A DNA stretch of 64,000 bases from Cylindrotheca closterium (Eukaryota; Bacillariophyta; Bacillariophyceae; Bacillariales; Bacillariaceae), in the NCBI GenBank assembly GCA_933822405.4, contig CAKOGP040001858.1, positions 62,001 through 126,000 of the forward strand, written 5' to 3'. How positions within the stretch are numbered: the first letter of the stretch is position 1; each line of letters starts with the position of its first letter. A program made the translations under genes and the position numbers. The notes under the pieces were generated by a model, which saw nothing but the letters and a program-made list of their open reading frames with translations, was not told the origin of the DNA and made no database searches. Below are positions 1 through 10,385 of this stretch, piece by piece.

Positions 1-1
1 T

Positions 2-1624
2 AGCAACGGAGGCCGTCGCCCGCTATCTCCGCAGCCAAAACCTATCTCTTATGTTACAAATCCTTCGGATGGTTCCATTCTCTTGGATCACAATAACAAT
101 CCAGTCACTGTCGACAAAATATTGGCTACAAAACCGCTCAAGCAAGAATTGAGTACACGACCGGGTCCAGGGAACAGACAGCTGACATATATATCTGGAG
201 ATGGGATCTCCAGAACCCTCAATGACATTTTTGGATTTGATGGATGGAACTTGGACATTGTCAAGGTGGAGCGGGTGGAAAGTTTGCAAAATCAGGGGAA
301 GTATACTGCTATTTACACAGCGCATGTGCGATTGACGCACAAGGCATCGGGGACTTACAAGGAAGACGTGGGCATGGGGGATTCCACGGATCGTTCCTTT
401 GCTACTGCAGTTGGACATGCCATCAAGGCCAGTATTACGGATGCCATGAAGCGGGCTGCCCGACACTTTGGAGACAAGCTGGGCAATTGTAAGTTCTCAA
501 ATATATCCATATATGTAGTTGGAATGTAGTTGGATCGTGTACAAGGCTATGAAGCATGGCCAAACCAGTACAACGAATTGCATTGTGCTGACCACTTTCT
601 GTTTCATCTCGTTTTTCCTGTCTTTATTCCAACAATAGCATTGTACGAAAGTTCCTTTTCGATCAAGAATGCTCCCAAAACCTTGAAGGATGCTCTTGAT
701 AGGCATGATATTGAACGATGCAAAGCAAAATTTGGCTTTCCAAAGGATCGAAAACCTCAGCAGCCAAATACTGGTGCAACAAGTGCCAACAACACTGCGG
801 CTACGACAGTGACTACTGCAAACACCGCCACCAACAATGGCAGTGGGCCCATTAGGAATAGCATGGGTTGCGAAAACAAGAACACCACCATGAATCCAAA
901 AGCAACAACAGCGAATCAATACCAGGCACCTCCTAATCAAGGAAATCGAGTTCCACTATCGAATTTGTCGGTCAATGAGAAGCCAATACCTGCTCCACAG
1001 CACCGGCACCAGCAGGGTAACCAAGTCAAAGCCAATTTCGCCTTTACTTCCATGCCCACTTCGAATCAAAACCCGAACCCTGGCCACCAACAGGCTCGTC
1101 AGTCCGCACCATCAGTGCCCGAGAATGCGTATCAACAGCCAATCTCCGGTCCCACCCGACACGCTGTCCCGAATGCAACTTTGAACAATCCTACCAACCC
1201 CAATATCAATCCATACAACAACACGAATGCAGCTCCACATTCAAGAAATACCTACAATCGTGCAAATAGCAACCGTGCTGTTCAGCCGGAACCAACTCCA
1301 AACGCAAAGCCAAATGTAACGAACATTCCCATTGGCCCACCACCAACGTCTACGGATGCATTGAAGAACTCGAACCTCTTTTCTTATCCTTCTCAGCCAA
1401 ATCAGCCCATTAACATAGCGAACACCGCTATCAATCCGAATCCTGGAAGTGCTCCACCCTCACGCCGGGGAAGATTTTCCATGGACGGACAGCATCCCAT
1501 TCAAGGGGCTCCCTTGGTCACCCCTGTCAGCAATCATGCCAATTCCACCAAGCGACCAAATGATGTTGTAGATCAAAGCAACAAAAGGCTCTGTCGTCCC
1601 AACAATCCATACGCCAGCAATTGA
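2..1624 (+). CDS. RAD52: RAD52-type DNA recombination/repair protein (5' partial)
   Basis: The reading frame is open to the left window edge, so the true start lies outside; the first in-window codons read SNGGRRP. Two exons: 2-488 and 639-1624, with a 150-bp intron (donor gtaagt, acceptor aatag) that restores GNSLYESSFS. The conserved RAD52 single-strand-annealing domain occupies roughly the first 210 visible residues: RPGPGNRQLTYISGDG, FGFDGWN, VGMGDSTDRSFATAVGHAIK, DAMKRAARHFGDKLGN and KNAPKTLKDALDRHD are typical. The family anneals RPA-coated ssDNA and assists RAD51 in the nucleus. The remaining ~270 residues are low-complexity and rich in Asn, Pro, Gln and Thr, ending KRPNDVVDQSNKRLCRPNNPYASN in two basic patches; no RAD51-binding motif was recognised there. 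It is convergent with the next gene. Family call is firm; tail function is unknown. Confidence 0.9.
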
Positions 1625-1929
1625 TCAGAGACTGTCCAATCCCAGCACGAAGATTGATTGATTATCCATTCATTCGTGTTTGTATCTTGAATCTCTGATT
1701 TGTATTTCAAAGAATGTAGTTTTTGACACTTGTACACCCAGCTCTACATTATAATATCATTCATCATTGTCACTATTTGGAAAATTAGAGTGGACTGCTC
1801 TGTGCGGTACCAGGGTACTATCGTACTTTTTACTTTATTTGGAGAGTTGTCGAGCAATTTGAAAACATCGGACAGGTAGACGGACAAACGGAAGTCCTAT
1901 TGTCTAATACTGTATTATCGTGAGGGCTG
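1625..1929. other. Convergent intergenic spacer
   Basis: AT-rich spacer between the 3' ends of RAD52 and the ornithine decarboxylase gene. It presumably holds both 3' UTRs and polyadenylation signals. No open frame or repeat was recognised. Confidence 0.6.
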
Positions 1930-4276
1930 TCACCTGAAACCCTTCTTCTCTTCACCAGCTTCATCGCCTTTGTCACGCGAAATTTCCTTGATAATACTAT
2001 CAAAGTATTCTGGTTGGACACTACATACATAGAAAACCTCACTGGGATCAAAGCCATTGAACGAACTGGCAGCTGCCATGGTGTAGGCACCCATGTTCTG
2101 AAAGTACATCCAATCACCAACTTCTAGTTTGGGCAACAGGGCTGATCGAGCAATCACATCAATAGAATCGCAAGTGGGACCAAAGACTGTTGAAGCAAAT
2201 AGCTCCCCCGTGACAGTTTTCTCATCGTCCGACGAAGTGTCACCATGAGCATCCATCTTGTTGTTGTCACAATTTGGATCAACCCGAAGCACACGGGGCC
2301 GAACACTGGCGTGGTCAAACATGAGGTTGTTGAAGGCACCGTAAACACCATCATTAACGTAGTAGGCGTAGTCGTCCTGAAGTTCAGAAGTATCGACCAC
2401 TGCTTGAAGCATCATACCCTTGACTGCTGCCTCTCCAGCCGCAACCAATGATATCATGGCGCTCTTATCAGGGTCTCCATTTTCCAAGTCGGCACTGGCT
2501 GCTACCAATGGATAGTTCATACCTTCCACAGTATGCAATTGTGTCGTGAGTTGATGCGGTTCTGGTGGCCCCAACAGATCGACAGCAGTCTCAAAACCTT
2601 CTTCGTATAGATTCAATTTGTCATTGTATACATCAAACTCTTGCTGCGCCAATTGTTGTGTGGCATAGAGTTTCGAATAATCTGCCAACTCATCTTGAAT
2701 GTGGGAAAATGCAGCATCGCTCATGGCATCGGATTGTTCTTTCGACCTGACTCTGCGGTGCACAACATCAACTTCATCCTGTCGAGTCATATCGTGCATC
2801 GCAGCAGCCGCTTTCTGATCATTCACAGGGGAGTCTTCAAACGATGCGTCAAACACACTGGAACGAGCAGAGACCACAGAGCAGCACAGTGTGGCCGCGG
2901 CAGCCGCAAAGTACCGCCCTGGTTCAGCAATTAAACGTACACCAGATGATTCCGGGAAATACCGATCAATGGCTGGGGCCACCTCGGCTGCAATTTCTGT
3001 GAAGAACATAAAGTGATTCTCGTCCTCATCTTCCTTGCCGTCCGCTTCGATTCCTTCCTTTTCTTCTTGGATATTCCGATGGTCAATTTCTGCAGCTGGA
3101 TTCCACAAACTGTGTGTTTCACCTGGGAACCCACCTCCTATATATTGTGGCAAGAAATGCATTGGCGTGAGAAAGTTAAGCTAGATTTCCTATCATCATC
3201 GCTGAAGCGAAATCAGAATACCATCATGACGCAAACGTACCGATATCGAGAATTGTCATTTTCATTCCAAACTCCTTCTCTGCCATGTCAAAGATTTCCT
3301 TGGAATCCTTCAATGCCAGTTCATATTTTGATGCATCACGGCATCCCGATCCGACATGGAATGAAACGCCGACAACTGACAATCCATATTTCTTTGCCGC
3401 AGCAAGAAGGGGCTTCCACTTGTACCTTGGAGCGCCAAATTTGGTGCTGAAGCGGCACCGGCTGCCCCGATCATCAGTGGCGATGCGCAATATCAGCTGG
3501 ATATGCTTGCTGATCGAAGCACACTTTTGAATCTCGGTAGCATTGTCAAATGTGACCATGCGAAATCCTTTGCACACGGCTTCAATCAAATGAACCTTGG
3601 CCTTACAAGGGTTGGCATACACAATTTCTGGTTTTCGGGACAAGTCTCTCGATGCTTGCTCCACCAGTCTAATCTCGGAGCGAGAGGCACAATCAAAGTT
3701 GCAACCTAGAATGGCCAGTGTCTTTAAAATGACCGGATCAGGATTGCACTTGACTGCATAAAATGGCTCGACACGAGGAAAGAATCGGCGCCCTAAAAAT
3801 TGGAAAGCAAAGACAACAACAACAACAACACCAGACATTCTGTGTTAGTGATTTGTGATCATGGTGATACGATAGCCCCATTAATCCCACGGTATCATGT
3901 CATGTCACGCTGTCTTTGGTCTGATGTTGTGATATTGTCGTCATATCAGATGACACACTCCTGACAACTTACATTGATAAACTTGAGATACCAAAACACC
4001 GATATCCATAATGTAAAAAGGCTCTTCATTTGGATTAGAATTGCAATCCGCTGAAAGAAGTCCAGCTCCTGGAAGCTCAAGAATGCTTTTCATGGGATTT
4101 GTCGATGAAACTTTTGCAAAACGTTGGTCCAAGTAATGCTGAGCTGCCTTCTTCAGACCTTTTCCCATCGAAGCTCCACCCATGTAAGCATTTGATTCCT
4201 TCAATATTTCGTCCAAGATTCCACTTGTCTCATGAGGATCCACATCATGAAAGGAGAGCCCTCGATTGCGACCCAT
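1930..4276 (-). CDS. Ornithine decarboxylase with a large internal insertion
   Basis: Three exons on the minus strand: 4276-3973, 3792-3241 and 3137-1930 (introns 180 and 103 bp), 687 residues. Donors are gtaagt and gtacgt; the junctions rebuild [20 protein letters not shown] and ILDIGGGFPG. PLP-dependent group IV decarboxylase that makes putrescine from ornithine, the entry to polyamines. Visible: PLP lysine in FYAVKCN (K116), HVGSG (247-251), GGGFPG (286-291), EPGRY (357-361), YYVNDGVYG (544-552), the catalytic cysteine in FGPTCDS (C608) and [13 protein letters not shown] (626-638). Usual family length is about 430-460; most of the excess is ~160 residues between EPGRY and YYVNDGVYG (about 378-541), plus a small acidic insert near 310-328. 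The frame stays open through both. ATG 4276 is the first in-frame ATG, but a non-coding first exon is possible (tttcag just upstream). Confidence 0.9.
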
Positions 4277-4894
4277 GTCTCCAAAATCTGAAAGTGTATT
4301 TTGTTGTTAGCAGGCAAGAACTGTTCTGTGATGGACGCGGTAAGCTTCTTGGAGCAATTTGGTGCCCAGCTTCCGCTAAGTTTGGGAATCTCTTCAATAA
4401 TAAACTGATTGTAGGTGAGAAAGGTTATCCCAACAATGGCAAAACCTTTGACACTGCTGTTGCAATAATATAAGCGCTATCGTTGCATACCGTACGGGAT
4501 GGTCAAGCTTTTTAGTATGATGAAAAATGATGAAAGCTACGTGACGTGTTTGTTTGAATATGTCGCGTTGATGTCCATCACGACAATAAAACGAAGGACA
4601 GACGGAAGCTTTATTGATTGTGCGCCAAGGTGAAAGGGTACACGTGTACAGGTAATACTGTAGGATTTGAGTCGCGAGTCGATTCACGAAATTGAAATCA
4701 TGACAGGTTACGCACGCACGTCCGTCATACGTCTCTGACGACCCATCATATGCGACTGATTTCTGTCATGCATGCATGCACAATAAAAGAGATCTGCACC
4801 TATAACTTTTATTGTTCACTCAAACCATAATATAGCCCCACCATTGATTGGAATCACTATCCACCATTCCTGCTCGTAACCACTTACTTTTGAC
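4277..4894. other. Divergent promoter region between ornithine decarboxylase and CCA-adding enzyme genes
   Basis: About 620 bp between two divergently transcribed genes, so both promoters and 5' UTRs should lie here. It contains a short catgcatgcatgc run near 4770 and A/T-rich stretches. No convincing coding frame was seen. Confidence 0.6.
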
Positions 4895-6640
4895 ATGAAC
4901 GATAGCTACAGTGGGAATCTCCCAGAATACCCGAAAAATGCAGTCCCAATAGTATATCCTGTGACGCTCATCGTCGATCCCGAATCATCATGCCAAAGCA
5001 ATAACAACAGCATGGCGTCTCTTTTGGAGGACAATTCTCTACGATTATCTCTTGAATCAAGCGAGCGAAACTTGTTTGACTGTATCCAAAAGGCTTGCAA
5101 GGCCCTGGCGGAAGGAAGAGTCGAGGGATATCCGGCCAAAGATGTCCAAGTACGAGTTGCAGGCGGGTGGGTCAGAGATAAAGTGCTCGGAATGAAATCT
5201 GACGATGTTGACATCGCTTTGGACAATTGCACAGGAGAGGAATTTGCGAATTGCCTCAAGACATATATGCAATTATTTGAACATGAAACGATTGGGAGAA
5301 TAGGAGTGATTGCTGCTAATCCGGATCAATCAAAACATCTAGAAACTGCGACCATGAAGGTGTGCGGCATTGAAGTTGACTTCAGCAACTTGAGACACGA
5401 GGCATACGCAGATGATTCGAGAATTCCGGAAATTGTGATAGGAACACCTGTAGAGGATTCATACAGAAGAGATTTTACGATTAATGCGTTGTACTACAAC
5501 GTTCACACCAATCAAGTTGAAGATTGGACAAGACGAGGCCTCAAGGATTTGCTGGAAACCAGGCTTGTAACCACCCCTCTCGATGCGCATCATACGTTTC
5601 GGGACGATCCCTTGCGCGTGCTTCGAGCCATTCGATTTGCTGTTCGATTTGGTATGGAGCTATCCGACGATTTGCAGGAAGCTTGCATGTCGACAACCAT
5701 TCATCAAGAACTTCATCGTAAGGTCAGTCGAGAGCGTGTTGGGAAAGAATTAGAGGGAATGTTGTCAGGGAAGCACGCAAACCCGATCAATGCGTTGCAG
5801 TTGATCTGTAGGCTCAACCTAGCAGGCAGCATATTCTGCCTTCCTGCAGAAGATACGATTCGTGGAAGACTTTGCAGTCGTAACCTTGAGCCATTTAAAT
5901 GCGCAAGCGAAGAATTGAGCGTGTTGAAGGCAGACGCCTGGGAGGAGTCTCGAAAATGTATTCAGATCCTGCCCTCGATTTTGCGAGCACTGCGTGGCGA
6001 CAACAACTCTAACTTGACCGTATTTGACCCCCGTTTGACCTATTTGGCAGCAACTATTTTGCCCTTTGGGAAGTTGGAGTATGAGGAAAAAAAGAAAACG
6101 AAACCTATCGTAGAGTTCATGATTCGAGAGGGAATCAAGTTCAAAAATAAAGACGTCATCGCTGTGAAGACCGTATTTGAACACTATGAGAAGATGGTTC
6201 AACTCTTGCAAGTTGAACCTGAAGTAAGCAAAGCTGTTCGCCTTCAAACCGGGCTACTGCTTCGAGATACAAGGGAGATGTGGGTGACAACACTAGCTAT
6301 TGCCGCTGTCACTCTAATCCGACAGCAGGAACAGGTTGGCGAAGTTTCGACTTTTCTAGAACGAGCTCAACGGTGGTACTCATTTATAGCTTCTGATCTG
6401 AACCTCGATGGATGTTGGAAGTTGAAGCCAATATTGAACGGTAAAGAATTGGTTGAGCTGCTTGAAATTCCTCGAGGACCGATTGTAGGAATTTATGCCC
6501 AGGAGCAGACAGAGTGGATTTTGATGAACCCAGAAGGTACTGCCGAGGAATGTCGAGAGCATCTCACAATGGTTAAAAAAAAGAGAGAAAACGAATTGCC
6601 CTTGTCAGAGCTGCAGGTTGCAAAGAAAATTCATAGATAG
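4895..6640 (+). CDS. CCA tRNA nucleotidyltransferase
   Basis: Single exon of 581 residues from ATG 4895. Class II nucleotidyltransferase that adds or repairs the 3' CCA of tRNAs, in eukaryotes usually for both cytosol and organelles. Motifs in order: GGWVRD (90-95), catalytic carboxylates in DDVDIAL (D104 and D106), third carboxylate region IEVDFSNLRHE (159-169), RRDFTINALYYN (191-202) and DDPLRVLRAIRFAVRFG (237-253), which is the C-motif/RNA-binding helix. The C-terminal half is helical and less conserved, as usual. The N-terminus has ~55 extra residues; a second ATG at residue 40 (SMASLLEDN) could start a shorter isoform, a known way to make organellar and cytosolic forms in this family (inference here). 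Divergent from ornithine decarboxylase. Confidence 0.92.
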   Translation: MNDSYSGNLPEYPKNAVPIVYPVTLIVDPESSCQSNNNSMASLLEDNSLRLSLESSERNLFDCIQKACKALAEGRVEGYPAKDVQVRVAGGWVRDKVLGMKSDDVDIALDNCTGEEFANCLKTYMQLFEHETIGRIGVIAANPDQSKHLETATMKVCGIEVDFSNLRHEAYADDSRIPEIVIGTPVEDSYRRDFTINALYYNVHTNQVEDWTRRGLKDLLETRLVTTPLDAHHTFRDDPLRVLRAIRFAVRFGMELSDDLQEACMSTTIHQELHRKVSRERVGKELEGMLSGKHANPINALQLICRLNLAGSIFCLPAEDTIRGRLCSRNLEPFKCASEELSVLKADAWEESRKCIQILPSILRALRGDNNSNLTVFDPRLTYLAATILPFGKLEYEEKKKTKPIVEFMIREGIKFKNKDVIAVKTVFEHYEKMVQLLQVEPEVSKAVRLQTGLLLRDTREMWVTTLAIAAVTLIRQQEQVGEVSTFLERAQRWYSFIASDLNLDGCWKLKPILNGKELVELLEIPRGPIVGIYAQEQTEWILMNPEGTAEECREHLTMVKKKRENELPLSELQVAKKIHR

Positions 6641-7131
6641 CAAAGAAAACCAAGGCTGTTAAATCATTCTCTGCGTTTGGTTGTCGGAGAGTCAACCATT
6701 ATTCCACTCCTCACCTTCCTCCTGCAACAGTCGTTTTGCATGGATACTTCTGCTTTTGTATAGATCCTCGGCGGGTCAAAGTATTATGGCAACCTCCGAA
6801 TGCAATAGCTTGAGGGCACCTTCCTGCAAAGAGCATTTTCGTTGAAGTGCTGACTCGTCACAACTATCTATGATGGCATCATCACGTTTCATTTTCATGC
6901 TTTTTTTCAGATCCTTTCGATCGACTTGTCCGAGCGCCATGAAGCACTTAGCCAATCAGCAATCCACTAAATACTACGATCAACATGCGAGATAGGGAAG
7001 GCGCTGTAAGGGAGGGTCTGATCCTACCGTATTGGTACAGTAGACATTTGGAAGCGCATAAAACGCAGTTGCATGAAGATGTACTACTAAAGTAGTCGAG
7101 ATTGGCCCTACATGTAGATACTAAGATAGCG
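6641..7131. other. Convergent intergenic spacer
   Basis: About 490 bp between the 3' ends of the CCA-adding enzyme and PPR genes. No coding frame, repeat or RNA gene was recognised. Confidence 0.55.
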
Positions 7132-9861
7132 TCATCTCATCAGTTCTCGAAATTGCTTCCTCATCCCAGTAGTTGGTTCATATCTTTGTTGATCCACAAT
7201 GGACAAAAGCCGGTTGACATGTTTCTTGTGCTTGCTTCGTGTACGAACGTTTTGAATTGCTTTGCATACTGTAAGGTATGTGGTTTCATCGGGCATCATC
7301 TTTCGATCTTGTTCTCCCAAATCAATCATTTCCTGGACCAAATCAAACACTTCAGCCATCATCGACTCGATTTTTTTAATTGTGATGTCGTCTCCCCGGC
7401 CGGACATTCGGCCAATCTCGTTGGCAAAGGCGTTGATTACAGTATTGTACGAAAACAAGTTTGGCGCCGCAGCGTTGTGGCTGCCTTTGTTCTTGGACTG
7501 ATTCTTTTGCATCGATCGCATAATTCCCAATGCCCACTCAGAAGATCCTGGTTGTCTGGATTGTGCAATACATGCCAGAACATTCGTATAGCAGTATACA
7601 TTTGGAGGTTGATCCAAGTCTCCCGAGAAGTAGAGTTCTAGCATTCGTACCAAAATGGCTTCGGCACGATTGGCGGCATGCGGAGCGTTGGATTTGGACC
7701 AAGCAAAGAGGACTGCGCTGAAAGTATATAAATCTGGTTTGACAGCTTTGTCGGTGGGATCCTTTTGCAGTCGCTTCAGCATTCTATTCAACAAACCTTC
7801 CGCCTCTTTGGCACGGCCCTGTTCGGCAAATGCTTGAATCACTGAAGAGTACGAAAATACATTGGGAGTCACGATATCGTGATCTTCCATGAATTCCAAA
7901 ATCGCCAACGCTCGGTCTGGCGCATCAGGGTATTTGTCTGAGGAAGCATGTCGAGCCCAAGCCTTCAATACGACCGAATACGAGTAGACATTGGGCACGG
8001 CGTCGTAGTCTTGTGACATACGCTGCAGCAAAGCTTCCGTTTGTTCCGGATCTTTAGTGGACCAGGCATAAAGCACCGTCGTCAGTGACTGAGCAGAAGG
8101 TTTGTAACTATTGGCACTTGGATCGCCCGAGTGTACTGCGTCCTGATAGGTTTTCCAAAGATCGTCCAACAAGTTTTGTGCTTGCTCGGCTTCACCATGG
8201 CGGCCCAGCACGTTCATAAGGGCCGTATACGCCACGATATCAGGCTTCATACCGTGTACACTCGAGATTTCTTCAAACAGCGCTGTCGCTCGTTCCACTG
8301 GTACAATTGTTTTTGGATTGCTCGCTTTGGCCCAGCAGGACAAGCAGTTGTTGAATATTTGGAGATTGGGCTGAATCCCAAGAGTTGGAAGCAGATCTTT
8401 CAGAGTAGCTTCTGCTTTTTCGGCAGCCAGCATTGGATCCATCCTGGCTTGTGAGTATGCATGCAACAGCAACGCCACACTTTGGGCATTTGGTTGAACA
8501 CCCGTCATTTTTGTCACTAGAGTGTCCGAGTGCTGTGAGTGCTCGTGAATCATTTGGTTCATTAATGATTCACATTCCTTCACCAATCCAGCACGAGCAC
8601 AGGTCGACAGTACTGTATTGTAGGATATTGTATTGGGTCTCGTGGAAGGATTTGGAGATTGCTTCATTTCGTCCAAAAGTTGAATGGCCCTCCGAGCACA
8701 TTGCGCCTTTGCTTTGGCACCTCTTTCTCGAAGCACTTGTCGCGACCACGCATCCAAAACAATGGTATGCGAAACGACATCTGGAGCTTGCGCTAGTTCA
8801 CCGTTGTCGTGCCGCCGCTTCATTTCTTTCAGAATCTGTTCGGCTTGCTTGGCAGGGGATGGCCCTCGCCTCTTTGTTTGTTGCTTGTTGGAATGTGCAT
8901 ATGCTGACAAGAGTCCGTTCCATGCACCTAAATCAACCTCCAAATTCCGTTGCCGTAACCGATTCATCCAATCTTGAGCTCGGCGAGCATCACCTTGTTT
9001 TCCCCAGGCGGAAATGACAGAAGTATACAGTTGAGTGGTGGGTTGAATATTAAGAAACTTTGTACAGACATTCATCCACTCTTCGGCTCGTTTGGGTGCC
9101 TCGGGATGATTACTCTCCACCCAGGCATGAATGACAGATCCAATCGATACCACGTCAGGTCTGACACTCTGACCATTTGTTTGCTTTCGACACTTTTCGA
9201 TCCAATTCGTAAGATACTCTTGGGCAAAGAAGACACCTTCCTTTGGATCTTTCATATGGCTTGCTGCATCTAGAATCATGCTATGTGATGCCTTATCCAT
9301 TACGATCAAGCCGATTGCTTCATACTGATTCAGCAAGCTGGACATTTGAGACGGCAGAAGAACATTCTTTGCTTTGTCGTTTTCAGCACGAGTGAACAGC
9401 TCTGATCTCCATAGTTTTAATATAGGATTTAACAAGCTTTCGGTAGGAATGGTCTTGATCAATAGTTTCGAGGATGATAAGCAACGAAGCAGCTCAAGAC
9501 ATCGATCGAAATCTTTTTCTTTCTGCCAAATCTGCAGACACGATTCTGCCTGATGCCACATCTGAGCATCTTTTGTACTTGCTGACTTGGAGAACGAAAA
9601 GTTGTGAACCTCGTTTGTCATGTCCTTCCATCTCTCGTATTCTGATGTCAAAATGTCATCTCGTTGAAACTGACGTTGCGAAACTTCGGATGAGAATGAT
9701 CTTCTTCGTCTCTTTCCAGCTGATAGAAAATGAGTTGGCAAAACAGACGATGAAGATGATGACCCTGAAGCATTCAATTCACCAACAGATTGTTGCCTCC
9801 ATATTCTTCCTATGCTATTCTTGTGCTTGTTCAGTATCTTGTTTTGTTTCCACAGAGACAT
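7132..9861 (-). CDS. Pentatricopeptide repeat (PPR) protein, probably organellar
   Basis: Single exon, 909 residues, from ATG 9861 on the minus strand. The body is a long series of ~35-residue helical hairpins typical of P-class PPR proteins, for example RPNTISYNTVLSTCARAG, KPDIVAYTALMNVLGRHG, VPNVYSYSVVLKAWAR, TPNVFSYSSVIQAFAEQG, KPDLYTFSAVLFAWSKS and APNLFSYNTVINAFANE; at least a dozen repeats are visible from about residue 215 to 850. Such proteins bind organellar RNA sequence-specifically and act in processing, stability or translation. The N-terminal ~60 residues are basic and Ser-rich with few acids (MSLWKQNKILNKHKNS...), consistent with a mitochondrial presequence; a plastid-type ASAFAP signal is not evident. 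No DYW or SMR domain was seen at the C-terminus. RNA target unknown. Confidence 0.88.
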   Translation of the reverse strand: MSLWKQNKILNKHKNSIGRIWRQQSVGELNASGSSSSSSVLPTHFLSAGKRRRRSFSSEVSQRQFQRDDILTSEYERWKDMTNEVHNFSFSKSASTKDAQMWHQAESCLQIWQKEKDFDRCLELLRCLSSSKLLIKTIPTESLLNPILKLWRSELFTRAENDKAKNVLLPSQMSSLLNQYEAIGLIVMDKASHSMILDAASHMKDPKEGVFFAQEYLTNWIEKCRKQTNGQSVRPDVVSIGSVIHAWVESNHPEAPKRAEEWMNVCTKFLNIQPTTQLYTSVISAWGKQGDARRAQDWMNRLRQRNLEVDLGAWNGLLSAYAHSNKQQTKRRGPSPAKQAEQILKEMKRRHDNGELAQAPDVVSHTIVLDAWSRQVLRERGAKAKAQCARRAIQLLDEMKQSPNPSTRPNTISYNTVLSTCARAGLVKECESLMNQMIHEHSQHSDTLVTKMTGVQPNAQSVALLLHAYSQARMDPMLAAEKAEATLKDLLPTLGIQPNLQIFNNCLSCWAKASNPKTIVPVERATALFEEISSVHGMKPDIVAYTALMNVLGRHGEAEQAQNLLDDLWKTYQDAVHSGDPSANSYKPSAQSLTTVLYAWSTKDPEQTEALLQRMSQDYDAVPNVYSYSVVLKAWARHASSDKYPDAPDRALAILEFMEDHDIVTPNVFSYSSVIQAFAEQGRAKEAEGLLNRMLKRLQKDPTDKAVKPDLYTFSAVLFAWSKSNAPHAANRAEAILVRMLELYFSGDLDQPPNVYCYTNVLACIAQSRQPGSSEWALGIMRSMQKNQSKNKGSHNAAAPNLFSYNTVINAFANEIGRMSGRGDDITIKKIESMMAEVFDLVQEMIDLGEQDRKMMPDETTYLTVCKAIQNVRTRSKHKKHVNRLLSIVDQQRYEPTTGMRKQFRELMR

Positions 9862-10385
9862 GATATTATGGCTTTCTTTGAACTTGCGTTAGCATCTGTT
9901 CTTGTGTGTTCGGTTTGGTGCGTCGATCCTTTTTATGTCGTCTGTATCGTCTTTGTATTTCGACTGGCTGACTCCACCGAGTTCTCTTCGAATTTTTTTA
10001 GTCTGACTCAGCCGGTAGGAGCAAAGGCCAGGCGGAATTCAGATATGCGGGACTCGACTCACTCCCCTTCGATGACGAAATATCATTGACCTTTTCCCGC
10101 GTTCAATTTTCGCGAATCATCGAAACTTCTTATCTGGTATGATACCCGGTACTAAGTGCAAGCCCTAAATGAAATGGAGAAGGTGTTTTGCTAATACTAG
10201 ACTGACGTCACACGGGTCCAAAATCTATTTAACGAATGAATATCTAAATTCTTTGTCATTTTAAGGAAATTATTCATCATTTGTGTGATTCTTCTTTTAC
10301 TTGTGGAAGATTCGACAGTGCCGGCATTACAAACCAATAACAACACTCGGCATTTTCCTACAGGCAGATCAACAGCAACAACAAC
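9862..10385. other. Divergent promoter region (PPR gene / 7TM gene)
   Basis: About 520 bp between two divergently transcribed genes; it should contain both 5' UTRs and promoters. No reliable coding frame or repeat was recognised. Confidence 0.55.
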
